The notes: generated from the letters alone by a model not told the origin. DNA of 64,000 bases from Ascaris suum (GCA_013433145.1 CM024175.1:3084516-3148515), one strand, 5' to 3'. Numbered from the stretch's first letter, positions 48,428-59,298 are shown. A program made the numbers and translations.

Positions 48428-50150
48428 AGTATTGATGATAGGTAAAATCTGAAATAAATTACACATGAGAGGAATTCTCTCCTACAAAAGTAGAATCCTT
48501 TGTGCATCCTTCGAAGGATTTGAAGGAGGATGACATCGATCTTTGAATACGTTTGCTGTAGTCGAAACAAGCCAGCTGCTGTTGTCTTATTTTGTCTTAT
48601 TTTCTTTGTTTACTGTTTGTGTCCTTTATACTGGAATAAGAATGTCGTCACCAGTGCTGAGCGAACGTGAATACAATCGAATTCGGCAATTTTTTTTTCT
48701 CACTTTCGATTTTTGAAGCACACACTTTTATGATTACGTTGACGTTTCGTCGTAGGGCAATTACAGCAGTACGCGCTTACATATAGCCTCTTGGTTGTCC
48801 ACTGTGTAATACACAGTGCTTTTTTATGCCCGAATACTGCTTATATCTGTCTGTCCCGCAAGCCACGCTCCACATCACCTCCTTGATGTGCAGAGCAAAA
48901 AATGAGTTTTGGGGAATATACCCTCGGAGCGTTATGCCCTGTCAGGTCCTGTCATGCTGCAGAAGCCCCTAGTAGGTCGTGGGATGACGAAGCGTGCCCG
49001 AATGTCATTGATCATCCCGGCTAGGTGTGGGAAGCCAAACTGCGGCAATAGGGGCACGAGGGATAGCAACCCGAGACGTCACTGCTTCAAGCTTTAGTCG
49101 CTAAAAAGTTGAGTGGAAATAAACGGAATGATTCTTGGCTTCTGACCTTTGGACTGGATGTGAAACGAGTATTGAATCACGATTTGGGTGCAGACTTTTT
49201 CGTTAATTCGTATAACAAGTTCTGTTAACTGATATTCGCCTCATTCATCCAGATAAACATCCAAAATGAATGCTTCTCAATTGAAAATCTAATTAGATGA
49301 ATTTTCAAGCTAATTTTCTAAATTCGTGCAGCTGATAAATTTGACGATCCAATTTTGCGCAGTGGTTGGAGTTTCCGACTCTCCGTACGCAGTATTTTGG
49401 TATAATTTCATCGATCAGAATTGTAATATGAAGGGCAAGATGGTTACGCTAGGTTTACAGTTAACTGTACAACAGTAAACAGTGCGTTGTTGGATTTGGT
49501 GTGCGGTCATAAGCAATGAGTCGTAAGGTAATAGGCAGCGGGCTGTGCGGTCGAGTGTAACGTGATAAACAGTGGGTTGTGAATTGGTCGGCAGGAGGAC
49601 TGGAGAGAATGGAAATTTTCGATTCACAACGCCCTGAACGTTGCAGCTTTCCAGATAACTTGTAGCTCGTCAAGCTCCTGGGGTTTTGCAAATTCGTGGG
49701 TGCGCCATCAATTTGAGGTCTTCCTGGAAGACTCTAATCCTGCTCCGAGATTATCTAGGGCACCCCCTCTCCTCGTTCACCACGTACAAAGAAGGCTACA
49801 CTCAAAAAATGTCTTATACTTTTCTCACACCTTCTCACAGAAAACCACTTTTACTTTCATTGCATTTTGCATCTGAAGAAAAATGAGGCATCAAATCGTC
49901 GCAAGCAAAATCAGAACGAGAAGGGTAGAATAAACCATCACAAGCAACTGCAGCAGAAGAAAAAACACCGTGTCATTTATGCGAAGGACGCAGAACTCTT
50001 TCCCGTGCAACAAAAACCCAACAACAAAACCAAAAGAACCAAAGATACATAGATATGTGCGAAGTTTAAACACTACGAGACTGAATCAAGTGGATGGATG
50101 CATTCCATAAAAATTCACCCACTGCAAATTTTTAGATAATCTGCTTTTCA
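48428..50150. other. Intergenic stretch up to the tRNA array
   Basis: No gene is supported. The segment 49450-49585 repeats variants of AAACAGTG(C/G)GTTGT. The lysine-rich frame at 49867-50052 is low complexity. Confidence 0.4.
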
Positions 50151-50327
50151 AACTGTCGGAAAAGGTTCGACGGCAGCCTCATACCCGACTCACATAGAAC
50201 GTTTCACATGTGCTTTTCATAGTTGTCATCCGATGAAGTCTTTTGACCGAATGGGCGGAACGGACATTCCTTTCCTCTCGGAAGCAGTCCGAACCTGAAG
50301 AACTCAGGCCAGATGAAGTCGGATGTT
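50151..50327 (+). repeat. Left-edge half unit without a tRNA
   Basis: Homology to the spacer starts abruptly at about TGTCGGAAAAGG, just where the trailer of a preceding tRNA would end, and then runs through to copy 1. This half unit is the most diverged in the array (for example GGTTCGACGGCAGCCTC), as expected for an edge unit outside homogenisation. Confidence 0.7.
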
Positions 50328-50400
50328 GGCCCTGTGGCCTAATGGATAAGGCGTCGGACTTCGGATCCGAAGATTGTAGGTTCGAGTCCTGCCAGGGTCG
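50328..50400 (+). tRNA. tRNA-Arg(TCG), array copy 1
   Basis: Flank type C. Next copy 262 bp on. First spacer T-run has only three Ts. Confidence 0.93.
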
Positions 50401-50589
50401 AGAAGATCGTGGGAAATTGTCGGACAAGGTTCGAGGGAGCCTCACGCCCGACTCACATACAATGTTTCACATGTGCTTTCCATAGTCGTCGTCCGATGAA
50501 GTCTTTTGACCGAATGGGCGGAATCCACGATGATTTCGTCTCGGAAGCAGTCCGAACCTGAAGAATTCAGGCAGATGAGGTCGGATGCT

Positions 50590-50662
50590 GGCCCTGTGGC
50601 CTAATGGATAAGGCGTCGGACTTCGGATCCGAAGATTGTAGGTTCGAGTCCTGCCAGGGTCG
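50590..50662 (+). tRNA. tRNA-Arg(TCG), array copy 2
   Basis: Flank type A. Next copy 261 bp on. First spacer T-run has three Ts (CTTTGATAATC). Confidence 0.93.
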
Positions 50663-50850
50663 AGAAGATCGTGGGAAATTGTCGGACAAGGTTCGAGGGA
50701 GCCTCAGGCCCGACTCACATACAATGTTTCAGATGTGCTTTGATAATCGTCGTCCGATGAAGCCTTTTGACCGAATGGGCGAATCGACGATGATTTCCTC
50801 TCGGAAGCAGTCCGAACCTGAAGAACTCAGGCCAGATGAGGTCGGATGTT

Positions 50851-50923
50851 GGCCCTGTGGCCTAATGGATAAGGCGTCGGACTTCGGATCCGAAGATTGT
50901 AGGTTCGAGTCCTGCCAGGGTCG
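50851..50923 (+). tRNA. tRNA-Arg(TCG), array copy 3
   Basis: Flank intermediate between A and C (GAGGTCGGATGTT). Next copy 261 bp on. Three-T run. Confidence 0.93.
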
Positions 50924-51111
50924 AGAAGATCGTGGGAAATTGTCGGACAAGGTTCGAGGAGCCTCAGGCCCGACTCACATAGAATGTTTCACATGTGCTT
51001 TCATAGTTGTCATCCGATGAAGCCTTTTGACCGAATGGGCCGAATCGGCGATGATTTCCTCTCGGAACCACTCCGAACCTGAAGAACTCAGGCCAGATGA
51101 AGTCAAATGTT

Positions 51112-51184
51112 GGCCCTGTGGCCTAATGGATAAGGCGTCGGACTTCGGATCCGAAGATTGTAGGTTCGAGTCCTGCCAGGGTCG
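51112..51184 (+). tRNA. tRNA-Arg(TCG), array copy 4
   Basis: Flank type B. Next copy 260 bp on. Three-T run. Confidence 0.93.
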
Positions 51185-51371
51185 AGAAGATCGTGGGAAA
51201 TTGTCGGACAAGGTTCGAGGGAGCCTCAGGCCCGACTCACATACAATGTTTCAGATGTGCTTTCATAGTCGTCATCCGAAAAAGCCTTTTGACCGAATGG
51301 GCGGAATCGGCGATGATTTCGTCTCGGAACAGTCCGAACCTGAAGAATCAGGCCAGATGAGGTCGGATGCT

Positions 51372-51444
51372 GGCCCTGTGGCCTAATGGATAAGGCGTCG
51401 GACTTCGGATCCGAAGATTGTAGGTTCGAGTCCTGCCAGGGTCG
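51372..51444 (+). tRNA. tRNA-Arg(TCG), array copy 5
   Basis: Flank type A. Next copy 261 bp on. First T4 at 51520, 76 nt after the tRNA end. Confidence 0.93.
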
Positions 51445-51632
51445 AGAAGATCGTGGGAAATTGTCGGACAAGGTTCCAGGGAGCCTCAGCCCGACTCACA
51501 TACAATGTTTCAGATGTGCTTTTCATAGTCGTCGTCCGATGAAACCTTTTGACCGAATGGGCGAATCGACGATGATTTCCTCTCGGAAGCAGTCCGAACC
51601 TGAAGAATTCAGGCCAGATGAGGTCGGATGCT

Positions 51633-51705
51633 GGCCCTGTGGCCTAATGGATAAGGCGTCGGACTTCGGATCCGAAGATTGTAGGTTCGAGTCCTGCCAG
51701 GGTCG
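51633..51705 (+). tRNA. tRNA-Arg(TCG), array copy 6
   Basis: Flank type A. Next copy 260 bp on. Three-T run. Confidence 0.93.
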
Positions 51706-51892
51706 AGAAGATCGTGGGAAATTGTCGGACAAGGTTCGAGGAGCCTCAGGCCCGACTCACATACAATGTTTCACATGTGCTTTGATAATCGTCGTCCGAT
51801 GAAGCCTTTTGACCGAATGGGCGAATCGGCGATGATTTCCTCTCGGAACCACTCCGAACCTGAAGAACTCAGGCCAGATGAAGTCAAATGTT

Positions 51893-51964
51893 GCCCTGTG
51901 GCCTAATGGATAAGGCGTCGGACTTCGGATCCGAAGATTGTAGGTTCGAGTCCTGCCAGGGTCG
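51893..51964 (+). tRNA. tRNA-Arg(TCG), array copy 7, one base short at 5' end
   Basis: Flank type B. The only copy whose body differs: it begins TTGCCCTG where all others have TTGGCCCTG, losing one G of the first acceptor pair. The remainder is intact. Next copy 261 bp on. Confidence 0.85.
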
Positions 51965-52153
51965 AGAAGATCGTGGGAAATTGTCGGACAAGGTTCGAGG
52001 GAGCCTCAGGCCCGACTCACATAGAATGTTTCACATGTGCTTTTGATAGTTGTCATCCGATGAAGCCTTTTGACCGAATGGCCGAATCGGCGATGATTTC
52101 CTCTCGGAACCACTCCGAACCTGAAGAACTCAGGCCAGATGAAGTCAAATGTT

Positions 52154-52226
52154 GGCCCTGTGGCCTAATGGATAAGGCGTCGGACTTCGGATCCGAAGAT
52201 TGTAGGTTCGAGTCCTGCCAGGGTCG
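52154..52226 (+). tRNA. tRNA-Arg(TCG), array copy 8
   Basis: Flank type B, like copy 7. Next copy 261 bp on. Three-T run. Confidence 0.93.
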
Positions 52227-52414
52227 AGAAGATCGTGGGAAATTGTCGGACAAGGTTCGAGGGAGCCTCACGCCCGACTCACATAGAATGTTTCACATGT
52301 GCTTTCCATAGTCGTCGTCCGAAAAAGCTTTTGACCGAATGGGCGGAATCGGCGATGATTTCCTCTCGGAAGCAGTCCGAACCTGAAGAATTCAGGCAGA
52401 TGAGGTCGGATGCT

Positions 52415-52487
52415 GGCCCTGTGGCCTAATGGATAAGGCGTCGGACTTCGGATCCGAAGATTGTAGGTTCGAGTCCTGCCAGGGTCG
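52415..52487 (+). tRNA. tRNA-Arg(TCG), array copy 9
   Basis: Flank type A. Next copy 261 bp on. T4 present in spacer. Confidence 0.93.
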
Positions 52488-52675
52488 AGAAGATCGTGGG
52501 AAATTGTCGGACAAGGTTCCAGGGAGCCTCAGCCCGACTCACATACAATGTTTCAGATGTGCTTTTGATAGTCGTCATCCGATGAAGCCTTTTGACCGAA
52601 TGGGCGAATCGACGATGATTTCGTCTCGGAAGCAGTCCGAACCTGAAGAATTCAGGCCAGATGAGGTCGGATGTT

Positions 52676-52748
52676 GGCCCTGTGGCCTAATGGATAAGGC
52701 GTCGGACTTCGGATCCGAAGATTGTAGGTTCGAGTCCTGCCAGGGTCG
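52676..52748 (+). tRNA. tRNA-Arg(TCG), array copy 10
   Basis: Flank intermediate A/C, like copy 3. Next copy 262 bp on. T4 present. Confidence 0.93.
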
Positions 52749-52937
52749 AGAAGATCGTGGGAAATTGTCGGACAAGGTTCGAGGGAGCCTCAGGCCCGAC
52801 TCACATAGAATGTTTCACATGTGCTTTTGATAGTCGTCATCCGATGAAGCCTTTTGACCGAATGGGCCGAATCGGCGATGATTTCCTCTCGGAACAGTCC
52901 GAACCTGAAGAACTCAGGCCAGATGAAGTCAAATGTT

Positions 52938-53010
52938 GGCCCTGTGGCCTAATGGATAAGGCGTCGGACTTCGGATCCGAAGATTGTAGGTTCGAGTCCT
53001 GCCAGGGTCG
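52938..53010 (+). tRNA. tRNA-Arg(TCG), array copy 11
   Basis: Flank type B. Next copy 263 bp on. T4 present. Confidence 0.93.
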
Positions 53011-53200
53011 AGAAGATCGTGGGAAATTGTCGGACAAGGTTCGAGGGAGCCTCAGGCCCGACTCACATACAATGTTTCACATGTGCTTTTGATAGTCGTC
53101 ATCCGATGAAGCCTTTTGACCGAATGGGCCGAATCGGCGATGATTTCCTCTCGGAACCACTCCGAACCTGAAGAACTCAGGCCAGATGAAGTCAAATGTT

Positions 53201-53273
53201 GGCCCTGTGGCCTAATGGATAAGGCGTCGGACTTCGGATCCGAAGATTGTAGGTTCGAGTCCTGCCAGGGTCG
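53201..53273 (+). tRNA. tRNA-Arg(TCG), array copy 12
   Basis: Flank type B. Next copy 262 bp on. T4 present. Confidence 0.93.
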
Positions 53274-53462
53274 AGAAGATCGTGGGAAATTGTCGGACAA
53301 GGTTCGAGGGAGCCTCAGGCCCGACTCACATAGAATGTTTCACATGTGCTTTTCATAGTCGTCGTCCGATGAAGCCTTTTGACCGAATGGGCGGAATCGG
53401 CGATGATTTCGTCTCGGAAGCAGTCCGAACCTGAAGAATCAGGACAGATGAGGTCGGATGCT

Positions 53463-53535
53463 GGCCCTGTGGCCTAATGGATAAGGCGTCGGACTTCGGA
53501 TCCGAAGATTGTAGGTTCGAGTCCTGCCAGGGTCG
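53463..53535 (+). tRNA. tRNA-Arg(TCG), array copy 13
   Basis: Flank type A. Next copy 263 bp on. Spacer starts with the GGTTCCAGGG variant. Confidence 0.93.
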
Positions 53536-53725
53536 AGAAGATCGTGGGAAATTGTCGGACAAGGTTCCAGGGAGCCTCACGCCCGACTCACATAGAATGT
53601 TTCAGATGTGCTTTTGATAGTCGTCATCCGATGAAGCCTTTTGACCGAATGGGCCGAATCGGCGATGATTTCCTCTCGGAAGCAGTCCGAACCTGAAGAA
53701 CTCAGGACAGATGAGGTCGGATGCT

Positions 53726-53798
53726 GGCCCTGTGGCCTAATGGATAAGGCGTCGGACTTCGGATCCGAAGATTGTAGGTTCGAGTCCTGCCAGGGTCG
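53726..53798 (+). tRNA. tRNA-Arg(TCG), array copy 14
   Basis: Flank type A. Next copy 261 bp on. T4 present. Confidence 0.93.
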
Positions 53799-53986
53799 AG
53801 AAGATCGTGGGAAATTGTCGGACAAGGTTCGAGGGAGCCTCAGGCCCGACTCACATAGAATGTTTCACATGTGCTTTTCATAGTCGTCATCCGATGAAGC
53901 TTTTGACCGAATGGGCGGAATCGGCGATGATTTCCTCTCGAAGCAGTCCGAACCTGAAGAACTCAGGCCAGATGAGGTCGGATGCT

Positions 53987-54059
53987 GGCCCTGTGGCCTA
54001 ATGGATAAGGCGTCGGACTTCGGATCCGAAGATTGTAGGTTCGAGTCCTGCCAGGGTCG
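53987..54059 (+). tRNA. tRNA-Arg(TCG), array copy 15
   Basis: Flank type A. Next copy 261 bp on. T4 present. Confidence 0.93.
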
Positions 54060-54247
54060 AGAAGATCGTGGGAAATTGTCGGACAAGGTTCGAGGGAGCC
54101 TCAGGCCCGACTCACATACAATGTTTCAGATGTGCTTTTCATAATCGTCGTCCGATGAAGCCTTTTGACCGAATGGGCGAATCGACGATGATTTCGTCTC
54201 GGAAGCAGTCCGAACCTGAAGAATCAGGACAGATGAGGTCGGATGCT

Positions 54248-54320
54248 GGCCCTGTGGCCTAATGGATAAGGCGTCGGACTTCGGATCCGAAGATTGTAGG
54301 TTCGAGTCCTGCCAGGGTCG
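54248..54320 (+). tRNA. tRNA-Arg(TCG), array copy 16
   Basis: Flank type A. Next copy 262 bp on. Spacer carries the unusual GATAGTGTCG. Confidence 0.93.
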
Positions 54321-54509
54321 AGAAGATCGTGGGAAATTGTCGGACAAGGTTCGAGGGAGCCTCAGGCCCGACTCACATAGAATGTTTCACATGTGCTTTT
54401 GATAGTGTCGTCCGATGAAGCCTTTTGACCGAATGGGCCGAATCGACGATGATTTCCTCTCGGAAGCAGTCCGAACCTGAAGAACTCAGGCCAGATGAGG
54501 TCGGATGCT

Positions 54510-54582
54510 GGCCCTGTGGCCTAATGGATAAGGCGTCGGACTTCGGATCCGAAGATTGTAGGTTCGAGTCCTGCCAGGGTCG
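54510..54582 (+). tRNA. tRNA-Arg(TCG), array copy 17
   Basis: Flank type A. Next copy 263 bp on. Three-T run. Confidence 0.93.
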
Positions 54583-54772
54583 AGAAGATCGTGGGAAATT
54601 GTCGGACAAGGTTCGAGGGAGCCTCAGGCCCGACTCACATACAATGTTTCACATGTGCTTTCCATAATCGTCGTCCCGATGAAGCCTTTTGACCGAATGG
54701 GCGGAATCGACGATGATTTCGTCTCGGAAGCAGTCCGAACCTGAAGAACTCAGGCCAGATGAGTCGGATGCT

Positions 54773-54845
54773 GGCCCTGTGGCCTAATGGATAAGGCGTC
54801 GGACTTCGGATCCGAAGATTGTAGGTTCGAGTCCTGCCAGGGTCG
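54773..54845 (+). tRNA. tRNA-Arg(TCG), array copy 18
   Basis: Flank type A with one G missing (GATGAGTCGG). Next copy 262 bp on. T4 present. Confidence 0.93.
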
Positions 54846-55034
54846 AGAAGATCGTGGGAAATTGTCGGACAAGGTTCGAGGAGCCTCAGGCCCGACTCAC
54901 ATACAATGTTTCAGATGTGCTTTTCATAGTCGTCGTCCGATGAAGCCTTTTGACCGAATGGGCCGAATCGACGATGATTTCGTCTCGGAAGCAGTCCGAA
55001 CCTGAAGAATTCAGGACAGATGAGGTCGGATGCT

Positions 55035-55107
55035 GGCCCTGTGGCCTAATGGATAAGGCGTCGGACTTCGGATCCGAAGATTGTAGGTTCGAGTCCTGCC
55101 AGGGTCG
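55035..55107 (+). tRNA. tRNA-Arg(TCG), array copy 19
   Basis: Flank type A. Next copy 261 bp on. Three-T run. Confidence 0.93.
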
Positions 55108-55295
55108 AGAAGATCGTGGGAAATTGTCGGACAAGGTTCGAGGGAGCCTCAGGCCCGACTCACATACAATGTTTCACATGTGCTTTCATAGTCGTCGTCC
55201 GATGAAGCCTTTTGACCGAATGGGCGAATCGGCGATGATTTCGTCTCGGAAGCAGTCCGAACCTGAAGAATTCAGGACAGATGAGGTCGGATGCT

Positions 55296-55368
55296 GGCCC
55301 TGTGGCCTAATGGATAAGGCGTCGGACTTCGGATCCGAAGATTGTAGGTTCGAGTCCTGCCAGGGTCG
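55296..55368 (+). tRNA. tRNA-Arg(TCG), array copy 20
   Basis: Flank type A. Next copy 260 bp on. T4 present. Confidence 0.93.
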
Positions 55369-55555
55369 AGAAGATCGTGGGAAATTGTCGGACAAGGTTC
55401 GAGGGAGCCTCAGCCCGACTCACATAGAATGTTTCACATGTGCTTTTGATAGTTGTCATCCGATGAAGCCTTTTGACCGAATGGGCCGAATCGGCGATGA
55501 TTTCTCTCGGAAGCAGTCCGAACCTGAAGAACTCAGGCCAGATGAAGTCAATGTT

Positions 55556-55628
55556 GGCCCTGTGGCCTAATGGATAAGGCGTCGGACTTCGGATCCGAAG
55601 ATTGTAGGTTCGAGTCCTGCCAGGGTCG
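55556..55628 (+). tRNA. tRNA-Arg(TCG), array copy 21
   Basis: Flank type B with one A missing. Next copy 263 bp on. T4 present. Confidence 0.93.
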
Positions 55629-55818
55629 AGAAGATCGTGGGAAATTGTCGGACAAGGTTCGAGGGAGCCTCACGCCCGACTCACATAGAATGTTTCACAT
55701 GTGCTTTTGATAGTTGTCATCCGATGAAGCCTTTTGACCGAATGGGCCGAATCGGCGATGATTTCCTCTCGGAAGCAGTCCGAACCTGAAGAACTCAGGC
55801 CAGATGAAGTCAAATGTT

Positions 55819-55891
55819 GGCCCTGTGGCCTAATGGATAAGGCGTCGGACTTCGGATCCGAAGATTGTAGGTTCGAGTCCTGCCAGGGTCG
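55819..55891 (+). tRNA. tRNA-Arg(TCG), array copy 22
   Basis: Flank type B. Next copy 262 bp on. Three-T run (CTTTGCATAG). Confidence 0.93.
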
Positions 55892-56080
55892 AGAAGATCG
55901 TGGGAAATTGTCGGACAAGGTTCGAGGGAGCCTCAGGCCCGACTCACATAGAATGTTTCACATGTGCTTTGCATAGTCGTCGTCCGATGAAGCCTTTTGA
56001 CCGAATGGGCGGAATCGACGATGATTTCGTCTCGGAAGCAGTCCGAACCTGAAGAACTCAGGCCAGATGAGTCGGATGCT

Positions 56081-56153
56081 GGCCCTGTGGCCTAATGGAT
56101 AAGGCGTCGGACTTCGGATCCGAAGATTGTAGGTTCGAGTCCTGCCAGGGTCG
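56081..56153 (+). tRNA. tRNA-Arg(TCG), array copy 23
   Basis: Flank type A with one G missing. Next copy 262 bp on. T4 present. Confidence 0.93.
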
Positions 56154-56342
56154 AGAAGATCGTGGGAAATTGTCGGACAAGGTTCGAGGGAGCCTCACGC
56201 CCGACTCACATAGAATGTTTCACATGTGCTTTTGATAGTCGTCATCCGATGAAGCCTTTTGACCGAATGGGCGGAATCGGCGATGATTTCTCTCGGAAGC
56301 AGTCCGAACCTGAAGAATTCAGGCCAGATGAAGTCGGATGTT

Positions 56343-56415
56343 GGCCCTGTGGCCTAATGGATAAGGCGTCGGACTTCGGATCCGAAGATTGTAGGTTCGA
56401 GTCCTGCCAGGGTCG
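56343..56415 (+). tRNA. tRNA-Arg(TCG), array copy 24
   Basis: Flank type C. Next copy 262 bp on. T4 present. Confidence 0.93.
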
Positions 56416-56604
56416 AGAAGATCGTGGGAAATTGTCGGACAAGGTTCGAGGGAGCCTCACGCCCGACTCACATAGAATGTTTCACATGTGCTTTTGATAG
56501 TCGTCATCCGATGAAGCCTTTTGACCGAATGGGCGGAATCGGCGATGATTTCGTCTCGGAAGCAGTCCGAACCTGAAGAACTCAGGCAGATGAAGTCGGA
56601 TGTT

Positions 56605-56677
56605 GGCCCTGTGGCCTAATGGATAAGGCGTCGGACTTCGGATCCGAAGATTGTAGGTTCGAGTCCTGCCAGGGTCG
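56605..56677 (+). tRNA. tRNA-Arg(TCG), array copy 25
   Basis: Flank type C. Next copy 264 bp on, the longest interval. T4 present. Confidence 0.93.
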
Positions 56678-56868
56678 AGAAGATCGTGGGAAATTGTCGG
56701 ACAAGGTTCGAGGGAGCCTCACGCCCGACTCACATAGAATGTTTCACATGTGCTTTTGATAGTTGTCATCCGATGAAGCCTTTTGACCGAATGGGCCGAA
56801 TCGGCGATGATTTCCTCTCGGAAGCAGTCCGAACCTGAAGAACTCAGGCCAGATGAAGTCGGAATGTT

Positions 56869-56941
56869 GGCCCTGTGGCCTAATGGATAAGGCGTCGGAC
56901 TTCGGATCCGAAGATTGTAGGTTCGAGTCCTGCCAGGGTCG
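56869..56941 (+). tRNA. tRNA-Arg(TCG), array copy 26
   Basis: Flank type C with one extra A (GGAATGTT). Next copy 262 bp on. Confidence 0.93.
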
Positions 56942-57130
56942 AGAAGATCGTGGGAAATTGTCGGACAAGGTTCGAGGGAGCCTCACGCCCGACTCACATA
57001 GAATGTTTCACATGTGCTTTTGATAGTCGTCATCCGATGAAGCTTTTGACCGAATGGGCGGAATCGACGATGATTTCGTCTCGGAAGCAGTCCGAACCTG
57101 AAGAATTCAGGACAGATGAGGTCGGATGCT

Positions 57131-57203
57131 GGCCCTGTGGCCTAATGGATAAGGCGTCGGACTTCGGATCCGAAGATTGTAGGTTCGAGTCCTGCCAGGG
57201 TCG
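57131..57203 (+). tRNA. tRNA-Arg(TCG), array copy 27
   Basis: Flank type A. Next copy 263 bp on. Three-T run. Confidence 0.93.
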
Positions 57204-57393
57204 AGAAGATCGTGGGAAATTGTCGGACAAGGTTCGAGGGAGCCTCAGGCCCGACTCACATACAATGTTTCAGATGTGCTTTGCATAGTCGTCGTCCGAT
57301 GAAGCCTTTTGACCGAATGGGCGGAATCGACGATGATTTCGTCTCGGAAGCAGTCCGAACCTGAAGAACTCAGGACAGATGAGGTCGGATGCT

Positions 57394-57466
57394 GGCCCTG
57401 TGGCCTAATGGATAAGGCGTCGGACTTCGGATCCGAAGATTGTAGGTTCGAGTCCTGCCAGGGTCG
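57394..57466 (+). tRNA. tRNA-Arg(TCG), array copy 28
   Basis: Flank type A. Next copy 263 bp on. Three-T run. Confidence 0.93.
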
Positions 57467-57656
57467 AGAAGATCGTGGGAAATTGTCGGACAAGGTTCGA
57501 GGGAGCCTCAGGCCCGACTCACATACAATGTTTCACATGTGCTTTGCATAGTTCGTCATCCGATGAAGCCTTTTGACCGAATGGGCGGAATCGACGATGA
57601 TTTCGTCTCGGAAGCAGTCCGAACCTGAAGAATTCAGGACAGATGAGTCGGATGCT

Positions 57657-57729
57657 GGCCCTGTGGCCTAATGGATAAGGCGTCGGACTTCGGATCCGAA
57701 GATTGTAGGTTCGAGTCCTGCCAGGGTCG
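57657..57729 (+). tRNA. tRNA-Arg(TCG), array copy 29
   Basis: Flank type A with one G missing. Next copy 263 bp on. T4 present. Confidence 0.93.
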
Positions 57730-57919
57730 AGAAGATCGTGGGAAATTGTCGGACAAGGTTCGAGGGAGCCTCAGGCCCGACTCACATACAATGTTTCACA
57801 TGTGCTTTTGATAGTCGTCATCCGATGAAGCCTTTTGACCGAATGGGCCGAATCGGCGATGATTTCGTCTCGGAAGCAGTCCGAACCTGAAGAATTCAGG
57901 ACAGATGAGGTCGGATGCT

Positions 57920-57992
57920 GGCCCTGTGGCCTAATGGATAAGGCGTCGGACTTCGGATCCGAAGATTGTAGGTTCGAGTCCTGCCAGGGTCG
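57920..57992 (+). tRNA. tRNA-Arg(TCG), array copy 30
   Basis: Flank type A. Next copy 262 bp on. T4 present. Confidence 0.93.
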
Positions 57993-58181
57993 AGAAGATC
58001 GTGGGAAATTGTCGGACAAGGTTCGAGGGAGCCTCAGCCCGACTCACATACAATGTTTCAGATGTGCTTTTGATAGTTGTCATCCGATGAAGCCTTTTGA
58101 CCGAATGGGCCGAATCGGCGATGATTTCGTCTCGGAAGCAGTCCGAACCTGAAGAATTCAGGACAGATGAGGTCGGATGCT

Positions 58182-58254
58182 GGCCCTGTGGCCTAATGGA
58201 TAAGGCGTCGGACTTCGGATCCGAAGATTGTAGGTTCGAGTCCTGCCAGGGTCG
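58182..58254 (+). tRNA. tRNA-Arg(TCG), array copy 31
   Basis: Flank type A. Next copy 262 bp on. T4 present. Confidence 0.93.
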
Positions 58255-58443
58255 AGAAGATCGTGGGAAATTGTCGGACAAGGTTCGAGGGAGCCTCAGG
58301 CCCGACTCACATACAATGTTTCAGATGTGCTTTTGATAGTCGTCATCCGATGAAGCCTTTTGACCGAATGGGCGAATCGACGATGATTTCGTCTCGGAAG
58401 CAGTCCGAACCTGAAGAATTCAGGACAGATGAGGTCGGATGCT

Positions 58444-58516
58444 GGCCCTGTGGCCTAATGGATAAGGCGTCGGACTTCGGATCCGAAGATTGTAGGTTCG
58501 AGTCCTGCCAGGGTCG
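58444..58516 (+). tRNA. tRNA-Arg(TCG), array copy 32
   Basis: Flank type A. Next copy 261 bp on. T4 present. Confidence 0.93.
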
Positions 58517-58704
58517 AGAAGATCGTGGGAAATTGTCGGACAAGGTTCGAGGGAGCCTCAGGCCCGACTCACATAGAATGTTTCACATGTGCTTTTGATA
58601 GTCGTCATCCGATGAAGCCTTTTGACCGAATGGGCGAATCGACGATGATTTCGTCTCGGAAGCAGTCCGAACCTGAAGAATCAGGACAGATGAGGTCGGA
58701 TGCT

Positions 58705-58777
58705 GGCCCTGTGGCCTAATGGATAAGGCGTCGGACTTCGGATCCGAAGATTGTAGGTTCGAGTCCTGCCAGGGTCG
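58705..58777 (+). tRNA. tRNA-Arg(TCG), array copy 33
   Basis: Flank type A. Next copy 261 bp on. T4 present. Confidence 0.93.
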
Positions 58778-58965
58778 AGAAGATCGTGGGAAATTGTCGG
58801 ACAAGGTTCGAGGGAGCCTCAGGCCCGACTCACATAGAATGTTTCACATGTGCTTTTGATAGTCGTCATCCGATGAAGCTTTTGACCGAATGGGCGAATC
58901 GGCGATGATTTCGTCTCGGAAGCAGTCCGAACCTGAAGAATTCAGGACAGATGAGGTCGGATGCT

Positions 58966-59038
58966 GGCCCTGTGGCCTAATGGATAAGGCGTCGGACTTC
59001 GGATCCGAAGATTGTAGGTTCGAGTCCTGCCAGGGTCG
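58966..59038 (+). tRNA. tRNA-Arg(TCG), array copy 34
   Basis: Flank type A. Next copy 260 bp on. Three-T run. Confidence 0.93.
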
Positions 59039-59225
59039 AGAAGATCGTGGGAAATTGTCGGACAAGGTTCGAGGGAGCCTCAGCCCGACTCACATAGAAT
59101 GTTTCACATGTGCTTTGATAGTCGTCATCCGATGAAGCCTTTTGACCGAATGGGCGAATCGGCGATGATTTCGTCTCGGAAGCAGTCCGAACCTGAAGAA
59201 TTCAGGACAGATGAGGTCGGATGCT

Positions 59226-59298
59226 GGCCCTGTGGCCTAATGGATAAGGCGTCGGACTTCGGATCCGAAGATTGTAGGTTCGAGTCCTGCCAGGGTCG
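59226..59298 (+). tRNA. tRNA-Arg(TCG), array copy 35
   Basis: Flank type A. Next copy 262 bp on. T4 present. Confidence 0.93.
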
